Positions 1-11,026 of a stretch of DNA of 64,000 nt are shown piece after piece. The position numbers were made by a program, and so were the translations under genes. The first letter of the stretch is position 1; every line of letters begins with the position of its first letter. The DNA comes from Selaginella moellendorffii (Eukaryota; Streptophyta; Lycopodiopsida; Selaginellales; Selaginellaceae), in NCBI RefSeq assembly GCF_000143415.4, contig NW_003314274.1, positions 2,090,623 through 2,154,622 on the forward strand, written 5' to 3'. Below the pieces are notes generated by a model that worked only from the letters and a program-made list of their open reading frames with translations, ran no database searches and was not told the origin of the DNA.

Positions 1-3000
1 AACAGCCTGCTTCTGAACACCCAAGCAAGGCCTTTTTCATGTCCTCGGAGCTCCTAAACGTATTCGGATTTCTGTAAACGAAAGATTCCTGAGTAATAAA
101 ATCAAATGTAAACGTATACCTTCGAAGGGGCTCAAGGAGCTCTTCCCACAGAGAATTTCTTTGTAAGTTGGATGCACTTCCAATTATGAGAAGATGATGT
201 CTAGCTCGAGTAAGAGCAACATTTAGTCTCTGCTTGGATGCCAGAAATCCCAAACCAGCCGTCCGGCAACAAGATCTGTCACAGCTAGATAAAAACAAGT
301 TTCCGCGAAGTTAAACTTACAGGATGATCACGTCTTTCTCTAGGCCTTGAAATGCGTCAACTGTTGACACTTTAACATTTTCCACTTCACTATGAGCGGT
401 TTCTTTCTTCCTTCCAAAACCAACACACGCATCTTTGGGGTACAGCATTTGACGTATCAAACTTTCCTGCAGAAGATAAATGAGTAAATTAAACTGGAAA
501 ACATGCTAACAACCTGTGATTTGTACAGAGCGATCACTCCAATTTGCGACCCCGAAATCATCTTCGAAATTAGAAGTTTGACAAAGGAACACACCGTCTC
601 TGCTTCATAAGGATTTGAATAGCTTCCTGTCAAGAAATCCTTCTTTTCTTTTCCTTCCTTGCATGTGTCGCAGAACACCAAAGGTGGTATACTAAGAAGC
701 AAAGCCGATCGCTCCATCTCACTAAAACCACAACACACGAGCACTTAAAACATTGATACAAAGGTCATACATGAAGTACCTGCACCCGTCGACAAGTCGT
801 CCTTCGTAAAACAAACGATTGGGGACTCTTGATAATCTGCTGCCATTATTTAGTCGATTGAAAACTTGAAGTGAATATTATCAACCTTGGATGACAACGA
901 TACTGCGTCTGAAGGGGTACAGGACGGTGTCCAAGAGCCGCTAACCTTTCAAAGAGAGTCCTAGAGAAAACAAACAGGAAACTTCCACAATAGCAAAAAG
1001 AAGGATAAAAATGACACCTTGAAAGATCTGCAGACTTCGCAAAACTGTTTGTTTCAGTTGGTGAAAGAACTGGAGGAAGTTGCTGTGGATCACCGACAGC
1101 GACAAGTCTTAAGTGTAAAGAATACCGTCAGTCTTAAGTGTAAAGAATATAGTCGACGAAATACCTTTCACATCGAAATTGGGATATAGGCAACAAACTC
1201 AATGGCTCCACTATTTGCGAACATTCATCCAGAAAACATATCTTGAAAGATTTTTCAAAATTCAATAACGAGAACAGAAAGAATAAGACTCAGTACCTTG
1301 AACGTATTGCCATGCAAAACCTCATTGATTGTAGAACAGCAGGTGACCCCAACAGCGCGTACTTTTTGTAACCTCGTCTTGCGGTGCTTTAGTTTTCCAT
1401 CTTTTATTGCTTTCAGTTCGTTTTCAATCCTCTGCAAGGTACGAAGTTAGAACTTGCATTCGGTACGACGAGGATTACCATACCGCTCTCTCCTTTCCAA
1501 CCGCATCTTTCAACAGCTCTTTTAAGTCTTTTTCGGCATCATCTTCCTCCTTGCAGTTTTTTGAGGTTGCGTGCACAGAATAGCTACACAAACTGTTAGG
1601 CAAAAATAAAATCGTAACAGTGTTCTTACGGAAGAATATTGCTAGCAATTTTGCCAAGAGAACCCACGCGTAGAAAGTCATCAAATCCATGCTCTAAGAG
1701 CCCTGTTAACACCCTGAAATCTTATAGTCAGGCCTGTACCCAACTATCTCTAAAACTACCTGTCAACGGCGCTATTAGTTGCACTTGCAATGATAAACCT
1801 GGTAGAGAGGTCATTTTGTTTCTGTATTGATAATGTTAGGCAGTGTAGAAAACTTGAATACTAAAGTAGTTTACGTTCAAAATCTCTGAAAGAAAAATAA
1901 CCAACGCCACTAGAAGGTGACCTGGAATGAGACTTGTCAAATCTCAAAACTACAGAGAGACGGTAAGCTTACTTTTCCCCGATCCAAATGGTCCATGTAC
2001 GAGACAGACACGGGGCATAGTGATATCTTCTGATGTAAACCATCCGCCCACTGTAAACAAAACTTTTGCCTAGAATATTTGTCTTGGTGTGAAAGGTAGC
2101 CACGAGAATAGAGTGACTACCTGGTCACTGTTCAGGTTGTATTTGAAGATTGCCTCTTTAGCTACGCGGTCCATACTCGTCGGAACTACAGCCTGTCTAG
2201 GCACATACGTATCCGATCCCATAAGAAGAGGTAACAACGGCGTACTGGAGGATTGGATCTTTCTAAAAGCAGCACGCTATAATAATAGAAGAAGAAACAC
2301 GTAAACAGGACGTTACCTTATACAATCGAGCATCGTCAGTTCCGATTGAAGACTAGGCCCTTGTAAGACATATATTTTCTTTCCTTCTCTTATTGGTACT
2401 GGTTGTCCATGTAGCCGTAACTGCGAACAATATCAGCTCTTCAATTATCATGTCGATATACCATCTTTTTCCATTTTTACCTCTACGGCTGCATTTCTAG
2501 AAGAGCCAAACGATTCACTTGTGGCCACAACAGTAAACTCCTCGCTTCAAAAAAACCATTCAGTGCCTTGCCGTTTGTCACAATTACGATACCTGTTTTT
2601 CTCCGGGAAGTTTGAACTGGAACTAATGACCATCAAATCTCCCCTGTAAAATAGACTTATTAGTAGCCGTCAACAGGTAGCAATGATGATATATACTTCG
2701 CATAGTTCAAGGGAACAGTTCTTCCCAAATGGATGTTTATGTATCCGGGCCTTGAAGATCTGAAAAGCAAAAGAATTAAGTCAGACTAAATTCGACAGTC
2801 ATACCTTCTCACTAAGTGACAGTGCGCATAGAGGTTAATGTCATAAGAAGCATAAAGTCTTTCGAGTTCGTCCGCAGATAGTTGGGCGCTCTTACCACCT
2901 ACAAAGAAAAGTGAGGCTATGAACACCAGCCATGACACTTACTTGCAGTGTCTGCCCAGGACTTCATACAAGGCGGATTTCTTGAACAAGTATAAAACCA

Positions 3001-4057
3001 ACGCCCTTTAAAGTTTCCATCCTAAGACGAGAACACAGAAGAAGCTTTAATACAACCTGCAAGCAAATACCTCGTCATTTCGGCGTAGCTCGCACTCTCC
3101 GTGGCTGCAAGAGGGCATAATAGCAGCTTGGATCTTTTCTTTTGCAGAGTTGAAACGCCTGGCAAAGTCGGAAATCTGATATAGTAGTTAGTGAAAGTAC
3201 ATGTTGTTAAGTTGAAGCACTTACCATCAAGGAAATCTCTTCGATCAGTGCTGAAGACATAACTTCCTTGTACTCGGAGCAATCCTTGAACTTGTCTGGA
3301 ATGGCGACGTTTCTTTGTAACTGTCCAGCAGCTTGGAAGTAAAACTGAACTGGAGGAGTGACATCGGGCACAATGTTCAGCCTGCATACATTTTCGTGTA
3401 AATACAATACAAAAGTAATCAAATAAATTCACCGACCTCAAACACAGAGACGCATTTTTCCCATTCTCGTCGCAAACAAAAACTTGAGAGGCTTGAGCAT
3501 CCTGAGAGCTCCTTTCTTGAGAAAATCCATTCGGCATTCGGAGTCTATCAAGAATCTCATTGGCTGCATTCAAGTTGTCAGCGAGGAAAAAATTCGAATC
3601 AAAATAACTAAGGAGCATACTTGTTCTTCGTTCGATGCTCGGCTTTAGTTTCTTCTTGAGCGGGAAGTAGAGAGCCTTGGTTTTTGTCTGAGACAAATCC
3701 TCCTTCTCTGCAGCCAAATCTTGTTTCGTGGAGCTCGATCCGCCGGTAGCATCGGTACCACCAACCCGACTATCCACTTGCACGATGTATCGATCAAACT
3801 CTAGGTCGCTCCCTTGCATCACAACATCCCTTTGCCCTCTAAATTTCTCGTCCAGCGGATTTTCTCCTTCATCCAGCAGCACGAGCTGATCAAGCGCGCG
3901 GCAATCAATCAGCCATTGCTCCAAAAAAAAAAAAAACGAAGCGATCGAAGGAAGAACAACGCACCTTGTTCGCCTTAACGACAAGGAATCCATCCTGGAA
4001 GCTTTTGTTCTTCTTGGCGGTGCGCTTCGCGTATAGAGCTGCCCATTTCCCTTCCAT
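1..4057 (-). CDS. ZGRF1-like superfamily 1 DNA helicase, 3' end beyond window
   Basis: Multi-exon minus-strand gene of the UPF1/DNA2-like SF1 class. The proposed start (ATG at 4057-4055) gives MEGKWAALYAKRTAKKN, followed by FQDGFL, GENPLDEKF and LEFDRYIVQVDS. This is the N-terminal DUF2439-type module of ZGRF1. A ZGRF1-like linker (QLQRNVAIPDKFKDCSEYKE, about 3260-3330) follows. Helicase motifs come in order: Walker A HGPFGSGKS (about 1970-2010), DECSQIVEPL (about 1160-1200), GDPQQLPPVLSPT (about 1040-1110), IGVIALYKSQ (about 510-550), VSTVDAFQGLEKDVIIL (about 320-370) and RLNVALTRARHHLLIIGSAS (about 175-240). Human ZGRF1 is a 5'-3' helicase that dissociates D-loops and recombination intermediates; a nuclear DNA-repair role here is inferred from that. 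The C-terminus runs off the window. Many short introns explain why only fragments appear as ORFs. The exact exon borders in the middle are not resolved. Confidence 0.85.
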
Positions 4058-4610
4058 CTCCCCTAGCAAGCCCTAACAAAACCCCTAAAAATGCAGAATT
4101 TTCGGCGGGAAAATTATAAAATGTTAATCAAAGAACTTCTATCAAAGGGGAGATTTTCGTTTTCTTCGTCACTAGAACGAAGAGCGACGATGTCAGCGCA
4201 CATTCTTCTCGGAAGGTACAAACTCGTGAAGAGTTTTTTCTTTTCTTTTCGTTTTCGAATCTGGGGGCTATGGATTGAAGTAAAGCTCGACTTGTATCAC
4301 TATACAGAGTGGCTTCTTTTGTTTATCGAGACTTCACGGGCTGGAATGCTCTCTGGTTGTTCCTCTGGGAGTACGGGAAATAGAACACGGCAAGACTGAA
4401 TCGAGCCGAAGCTCAGAGTTTTGTTCTCTTCCTCGGGTGAAAAGAAACGCATTGATGACGCATTTTTGGATTTCTGTTGGACCTTTTTTTTTTTTGTACT
4501 GAAACTCGAAATGCCTTGATCCCAGAGGAGACGCTGATTTGATCAAGTCAAGGCAACTACTCGACGAAATAAAGAGCTCGCAAGATGAAGCCTGTTACAT
4601 TGCAACATAT

Positions 4611-5582
4611 ATGGCTGTTTGGTTCATTGTTTGCATAATGCAAATGAAATACTGCATATTGTTTGCTTTCCTCGCGGTTGCTTGCTCTCAGGTGGTTGAC
4701 TTCACTAAACGTTTCGATTTTCTTGCTTGACCTTTATGCTCTTTGAGCAGAAGGCGATTATATTGTGTGTCGGGATCCTTGGATTCAACACTAAACCCGC
4801 ACCAGTGATGGGATTATTCTCTTCGCAGGGCCCCAATCCTGTCACCCCGACATTCTCAAGGTATGTAAGAATTAACTTGCATGATTTATTTATTTATTTG
4901 TTTATTCTTTTTTCTTCTAGCCTGATATGGTGGCTGCTTTCGCAAACAATACGCAATATGGTATTATGAACTTCCATGTCTTTTCCGCATGTCTCCGGGA
5001 TCGATGACACTGCTCAATGCATACCGTCCCGAATGGAGTCCAGCGGCTATCAACTCGGCAATCGTAACTACAGGTAACACTCTGTGCTTTCCAGAAGAAA
5101 ACAATCGATTCTTTTCTCTTGTTTTGCAACAGGTTTTGTCACTGTAGAGAGCCGATCAAAGACGCAGCATTGCTCCCCGCCACCCCTTTCAACTTCGGTG
5201 GAGGCCACGTCAATCCAAACGCGGCTGCTCACCCGGGCCTCGTCTACGATAGGCGCCCGACTTCACGGACTTTCTGTGTGGATTGAGGCAGGAAAGACGA
5301 AACGTCCACTTTCGCGAACTTGTTCCATACGACGACGCATGGCTTCCAGAAATCTCAACTATCCCTCCATCGCGATCTCTTCGCTCAAAGGCAAGAGAAC
5401 CATCCACCGGCGAGTGACAAACGTAGACGACGACGCTACCACGTACCGAGCAAGCGTGGAGTCTCCGGACGGTGTTTTGGTATCGGTGGTTCCTTCAGTT
5501 CTGTAGAGGAGAGACAATAATAGCTTTTAAAGTTCCTCCATGCAGTCTTTTGGAGCTCTCGTTGGAGCAATGGAAAGTACAG
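4611..5582 (+). pseudogene. Truncated subtilisin-like protease copy (catalytic core deleted)
   Basis: The first exon encodes a signal peptide like that of the downstream copy (MAVWF...LFAFLAVACSQ from 4611), with a small insertion. It joins the prodomain start (KAI) and then passes almost directly to FNTKPAPVMG and SSQGPNPVTP, the end of the PA/linker part of plant S8 proteases. The catalytic Asp, His and oxyanion Asn regions of the downstream copy are absent. The 3' part keeps fibronectin-III-like sequence (LNYPSIAISS, RRVTNVDDDATTYRASVE, GVLVSVVP), but in a different frame and ending early at 5504-5506. The GTSMA region around 4970-5000 is also degraded. It cannot make an active protease. 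Confidence 0.85.
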
Positions 5583-6116
5583 CCCAATGGCTGTGCGGAT
5601 AGAGAGCTAGCGATATAGGAGGGTTTATGGCTAGAGATTTCTAGGGTTTATCAAAGGCGATTTACGTTTTCTCGAAGAGCGACGATGTCAACGCACATTC
5701 TTCTCGGAAGGTACGAATTCGTGATCTCTTCTTTGTTTCTTTTTCGAATCTGGGGGCAATGGATTGAAGAATGTATCACTATAGAATGGCTTCTTTGTCG
5801 AGAAAAGCTATCAGAGTGCTCTGGTTATTCCTGGGAGTACCGAAGTAGCCAAACACGGCAAGACTGAATCAACCCAAAGCTCGGAGTTTTGTTCTCTTCC
5901 CCAGGTGAAAAGAAACGCATTGATGATGCACTGATCATTAGCCAACCTTGACATTTTTAGAGATTTCTGGTGATGGTTTTGTACAGAAACTCGAAAATCC
6001 TTGATCCAGTTTCCAGACGAGACGCTGATTTGATCAAGTCAAGGCGGTAACTAATCGACGAATTCCATTCATTCTATAAGAGCTCCAAAGATGAAGCCTG
6101 TTGCATTGCAACATAT

Positions 6117-8899
6117 ATGGCTGTTTGGTTCACCTTTTGCATGTCGCTTGCTTTCCTCGCGGTTGCTTGCTCCCAGGTGGATGACTGCACTAAACTTCTC
6201 GATTTTCTTGCTTGACAATATGATCTTTGAGCAGAAGGCGATTCATATTGTCTATCTCGGAGATTTGGACGCGACTCTTCACTCCGATCCCGATGCTGTC
6301 TCCGACTCGCATTACCAGCTGCTAGAAAACATCCTTGGAAGGTATAATTTTCATTCTCGGAGACGTTCCATAACAGCTTTGTTTTTGTTTTCTCTTGTGA
6401 ATGTATGCAACTCTGACGCTGCAAAGGCGTCTTTAACTTACAGCTATCGCCATGGATTCAATGGCTTTGCCGCATCACTTACAAGCGAAGAAGCCGCTCA
6501 CATCTCTCGTAAGCTTCAGTTCAAGAATTGCTCAGTTCTCGTTTTGATATGTTCCGCCACAGGGATACCAAATGTTATATCCGTTTTTCCTACTCAGAAT
6601 CTCAAACTGCACACGACCAACTCGTGGAGCTTCTTGGGCTTTGACGAGGACGGTGGCAAGAATGTCCAGTCGTTATTTGGTGATTCTGAAAGCAAGTCAC
6701 TGCGGCGAAAGGCAAACTACGGTGAAGACATTATAGTCGGAGTGATTGACACGGGTACGTAGTTTGCGTCTCACAAACAAGTGCTATGCTCTTCTTGAAA
6801 GTTTTCACTTCCATCGCTTCTATCGCAGGAATATCGCCAGAGTCCAAGAGCTTTGCGGACGATTCAATGGGTCCAATATCGCCGAGATGGAAGGGCACTT
6901 GCGAGCAAGGAGAGAACTTCACTTCCTCGCATTGCAACAGGTGAATTCGGTCAAACCAAAAGTTGGTAAACTTTCGGCTCTTTGCAGGAAGCTCATCGGT
7001 GCAAGGTTTTTCGAGCCGGAAGGAAGAACCAACACGGAGATATCTTCTCCAGAGACGCGAATGGCCACGGGACACACGCAGCTTCCATAGCCGGGGGCCG
7101 GTTTGTGGAAAACGTGAGCTGGTCCGGCTACGCAAGTAGCACCTTGAGCGGTGGCGCATCAAACTCTCGCATTGCAGCGTACAAAGTTTGCTGGGCTCGC
7201 CAGCAAGCTTTCGACTGCACAAGCGAGAGCGTCTTGGCAGCTTTCGAGGCGGGAATACACGACCGCGTGGGTGCTTTCTCCGTCTCGCTTGGCACAAATT
7301 CCAGCGACTACTTCTCGGATCCTATCGCCATCGGTTGCATCGTCGTGGTGGCCGCGGCAGGGAACAATTATTCCTTCGGCACTGTTGCAAACGCGGCACC
7401 TTGGATCATCACCGTCGCCGCCAGCACCATCTCTCGCAGTTTTACGTCGCGAGGCTCTCTCGGCAACAACCAGAGCTTTGCAGTGAGTAAAACTCTGATT
7501 CTATATCAGTAGTCTCGTTTTCTCTTCTCTTATGTTTTGATTACAGGGCTTGAGCCTGACTCGCCACACTCTCGGCAGGCGATGGTATCCCCTTGTGTTG
7601 AGTCTGGACGCTGGCATTCCAAACTCAAGCTTTACTACAAGGTACGCTGATGCCAAGCATGAACACATTCACAATACACCTTTTACATTACAGTGAGCTA
7701 GAGCGATGCGTTTCGGGATCCCTGGATCCAAAGAAAGTCCGGGGCAAAATAGTGACATGTCTTGATACGCTACCTCTTGGAGGAGGAGCTCGTCAAGCTG
7801 GGATAATTTTCTGCAACCGCGGCCCCCAAAGTGCTCGTCCTTTTGAACACGCACTTCCTGCGTCTCATGTCAACAGAGCCGAGGCAAATGCCATACAATC
7901 GTACATAAACTCCACAAGGTTTACTTTTTTGCTCGCGTAGAAACATGCTTGTGTTGCTTCATCTTGTAGATCTCTTGTGGCACAAATATCTCCAGCCCGC
8001 TACTCAACACTAAACCCGCACCAATGATGGGAGTATTCTCTTCGCAGGGCCCCAATCCCGTCACCCCCGACATTTTCAAGGTATGTAAGAATTAATTTTC
8101 AAGTTCTAAAAAAAAGACTTAGTCTCTCTCTTCTTCTTCTTCTTCTTCTTCTTTTCTAGCCCGATATCACAACTCCAGGAGTGGACATTCTAGCTGCATA
8201 CAGCCCTTTTGCAAACAATAGGGGAATATCGTATTGTGTCTGGAACTTCCATGGCTTGTCAGCATGTCTCCAGGATCGTTGCACTGCTCAAGGCATACCG
8301 TCCCGAATGGAGTCCAGCGGCTATCAAATCGGCAATCATAACTACAGGTAAGCACTATGTGCTCTCAGGAGAAAATCGGATTTTTTCTCTCGTTTGCAAA
8401 AGGTTTTCTCACTGATAACTCTGGAGAGCCGATCAAAGACGCGGCATTGCTTCCCGCCACCCCTTTCAACTTCGGTGGAGGCCACGTCAATCCAAGCGCG
8501 GCTGCTCATCCGGGCCTCGTCTACGATGCCAAGGCGCCCGACTTCACGGACTTTCGGATTGAGGCAAGAGAGACGATACATCTCGACTTTCGCGAACTGT
8601 GCCACACGACGACGCATGGCTTCCAGCGATCTCAACTATCCCTCCATCGCGACCTCGTCGCTCAGAGGCAAGAGAATCGTCCACCGGCGAGTGACGAACG
8701 TAGACGACGACGCTACCACGTACCGATCAAGCGTGGAGGCTCCAGACGGTGTTTTGGTATCGGTGGTTCCTCCAGTTCTAGAATTCGAGCGTAGAGGAGA
8801 GACCATAGCTTTTAAAGTTCGCTTCCAGGCAGTGAAAGCTTCCAACCAGAGCTACGCTTTTGGAACTTTGGAGCAATGGAAAGTACAAAGTGAGGAGTT
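6117..8899 (+). pseudogene. Subtilisin-like serine protease (S8A), frameshifted
   Basis: Secreted plant subtilase architecture. The start at 6117 is preferred because it gives a clean signal peptide (MAVWFTFCMSLAFLAVACSQ) spliced to the I9 prodomain (KAIHIVYLGDLDATLHSD); an upstream ATG at 6091 is in another frame. Catalytic Asp lies in VGVIDTG (about 6740), His in GHGTHAAS (about 7065), oxyanion Asn in VVAAAGNN (about 7355), and Ser in GTSMAC (about 8245). A fibronectin-III-like tail follows. The reading frame changes three times within exons: after KLIGARFFEPEGR (about 7020-7040), between AAYSPFANN and [11 protein letters not shown] (about 8205-8225), and at DFTDF (about 8550). At the last site the upstream copy has five extra bases. 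About eight residues before IVVVAAAGN are also missing, and the usual Pro after GTSMAC is Gln. Either a recent pseudogene or sequencing errors; the repeated lesions favour a pseudogene. Confidence 0.8.
8131..8157 (+). repeat. TTC microsatellite in subtilase intron
   Basis: A run of about eight TTC/CTT units forms the polypyrimidine tract just before the acceptor of the exon beginning [14 protein letters not shown]. The upstream truncated copy has no such expansion at the matching place (about 4900-4918). Confidence 0.8.
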
Positions 8900-9053
8900 T
8901 ATAACGGCCATGCATATAAATAGTTTTTCAAAACAAAATAGTGGGGGTCTCCTAGGGTTTATGGGCGATGGCGTCTGGCGCTGGATTTTGGAGGGATTGA
9001 GTGGGATTCCACCTACATTTTGTGGGAATCGCTAGGGTTGCTTGATTCCGGCC

Positions 9054-10879
9054 ATGAGCGCCATGGCTTTCGCGTCTCCAGGGCTGCGATTTCATTCAAG
9101 AGATGGAATGTTTGCTAAGCTAGATCCCTCCTGCCGGATTTTGCCGCCCTTCTCGCTTGTCTCTAGCAGGTGTCGCGCATTCCCTAGAAAATTGGCACTG
9201 GCGATGTGTAGCTCTCAGCAACAGTCGCGGGTCTCGGGTTTGTGGAATTTGGGGCAGATCGAGAGGTGTCTGGAGGCGATTCATTGCGCGCTCGACCCCA
9301 AGCTCGCCGCGGTTTTGGTAGTGGTCGCGTGTTCTTCGTTTAGAAGGTCTGGTAAGAAGAAACTTGCTTATCGCAATCTTTCTTGGTGATTTATTTTTTG
9401 ATGTTTTGTTTGTAGAGAAGGACATTCTTACACCAGCCAAGCTCCAGTTTTTTGCTCAATAGCAAGCGAACAGGTGATAAAAAAAAACTTGTGTTAAATT
9501 CAAGCCCTGTGATCGTGTTTTTTTATTTTTATTTTTTTTCCATCTCTCAGCCAGCTATTAGAGCACAGATTCACGTCAAAATCAATCAAATTCCAGTAGA
9601 AATGTCGACGCCAGAGTCCGATATCAGTGCTTGGCTCGAAGATCTCAAAGAGGAGGCAATTCAGCGAGGCGTCGGCAAAGACACGGTGCTGGAAGCATTC
9701 GACGGTGTCAAAATTTCGCCAAAGATTATGGAGAAGGATCAAACTCAGCCAGAGAAAACGCTCACTGCGGAAGACTATATAAAAACGTAAGGCAACTTTT
9801 TGTTTTCTAGCTTTTAACACATTCTCTGCATTTTTGCTAGTATGGTGAGCCAGAGCAGGGTCTCGAGAGGTGTCCAGGCGTTTGTTGATAACAAAGCGTT
9901 GCTGGAAGAAATCTCTGCGGAGTATGGAGTTCCCGCGTCACTTTTGGTGTCCATCTGGGGGATCGAGTCCAAGTAAGATCCGCGTTCATAGATTTTGTCT
10001 CTTAATTGCTCTTTGCAGCTACGGTTCCTACACGGGTTCGTGGAATGTCATTCAAGCGCTTGTTACTCTTGCGTTTGATTCCCCAGAGGTTGGCGTAAAT
10101 CTATGATACTGAGTCGAGTTTACAGTGATTTGTTTTCTCGCAGGCAAGACGTAGAGCATTCTTCAGGGATGAAGTTTTCCATGCTTTGTTTATCCTTGAC
10201 AAGGCCGAGGGCCCGTCTAATGCAGCTGGCTTGAAAGGTTCCTGGGCCGGTGCCATGGGACAATGCCAATTCATGCCGTCTAGTTTCAGGAACTACGCAG
10301 TTGATTTCGACAGAGATGGACGCAAAGGTACTCAAAGGTTTCTTCTTTAGTGTCCATCCCTAAAATGTTATTCCCAGATATCTGGTCTTCAAAGGCCGAC
10401 ATATTTGCATCCATTGCAAACTATCTCGCTGAACATGGATGGGAGATTGGCGGAAAATACGCACAGAAGGTTTGCCTTCACTTTTCTCTCCTTAACCTGA
10501 TCGATTGGTGTTTCTGCAAGGTCAAAATTCCATCCGACATGGATAAATCTGTCTACGGTTTGGATATCAAGAAAAATGTGAACAGATGGTTAGAAGAAAA
10601 TACGATCACCGCCGCCGATGGAAGTCAGCTATCTGGTGACGAACCAGTCAGTCTGGTATGTAAGAATTCTCCATTTGCTGATTCTCACTCTTTCTCTCGC
10701 CAATAAATTCTTAACAGGTTGCTCCGGACGGGCCTTCGGGAGTAGCTTATCTTGTCTGGGAGAACTTTCGTGTTGTTATGCGATACAACATATCCATTCT
10801 ATATAGTCTTGCAGTTTACGAGCTTGCTGAAGAGATCACTGCCGGAATGACGGCCTTAGAATCAAAGGCAAACGAGTAA
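9054..10879 (+). CDS. Bacterial-type lytic transglycosylase (MltB / GH103-like), probably plastid-targeted
   Basis: The C-terminal 350 or so residues are a complete MltB/Slt35-type domain: GVPASLLVSIWGIESNYG (catalytic Glu in GIES, about 9964), GSWAGAMGQCQFMPSSF (about 10230-10285), the Ca-binding-like loop DFDRDGRKDIW, ANYLAEHGW (about 10425), and the family-typical end RYNISILYSLAVYELAEEI. In bacteria this enzyme cleaves the MurNAc-GlcNAc bond of peptidoglycan to 1,6-anhydro products. The leader from 9054 is rich in Ser/Arg/Ala and poor in acidic residues, as in a chloroplast transit peptide. My exon model: 9054-9351, 9448-9473, 9551-9786, 9841-9972, 10019 onward, and so on. It needs an acceptor at 9447, because the nearer acceptor at 9415 leads to a stop at 9460-9462. 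At least seven introns show it is a resident plant gene, not contamination. A function in plastid peptidoglycan turnover is inference; a start at 9602 is an alternative. Confidence 0.85.
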
Positions 10880-11026
10880 ACCTTGTGAATTCCTTTTAAG
10901 TTTATTTAAGTGTGCTATCAGAAATATATTCCATTTCAATTATCATATGGTTAAGAATAGCATCGAATGTTAATATTAGTGAAACAATATCGGTATATAT
11001 AGGACTTTATATCATTGCAATCAGCA

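Larger units (their letters stand above)
4140..8880 (+). repeat. Tandem duplication of a subtilase locus
   Basis: About 4140-5590 and 5650-8880 are direct repeats. They share the 5' flank (ACGAAGAGCGACGATGTCA then CACATTCTTCTCGGAAGGTA at about 4177 and 5675), the signal-peptide exon, the TKPAP/FSSQGPNP exon and the whole 3' exon. The first unit is shorter because the middle of the gene is missing. The shared non-coding flank shows that this is a segmental duplication and not two independent genes. Confidence 0.85.

Noticed and set aside
6091-6116. Subtilase start at the upstream ATG (6091)
   Set aside because: It is in another frame, gives no signal peptide and cannot be spliced in frame to the prodomain; the ATG at 6117 does both.
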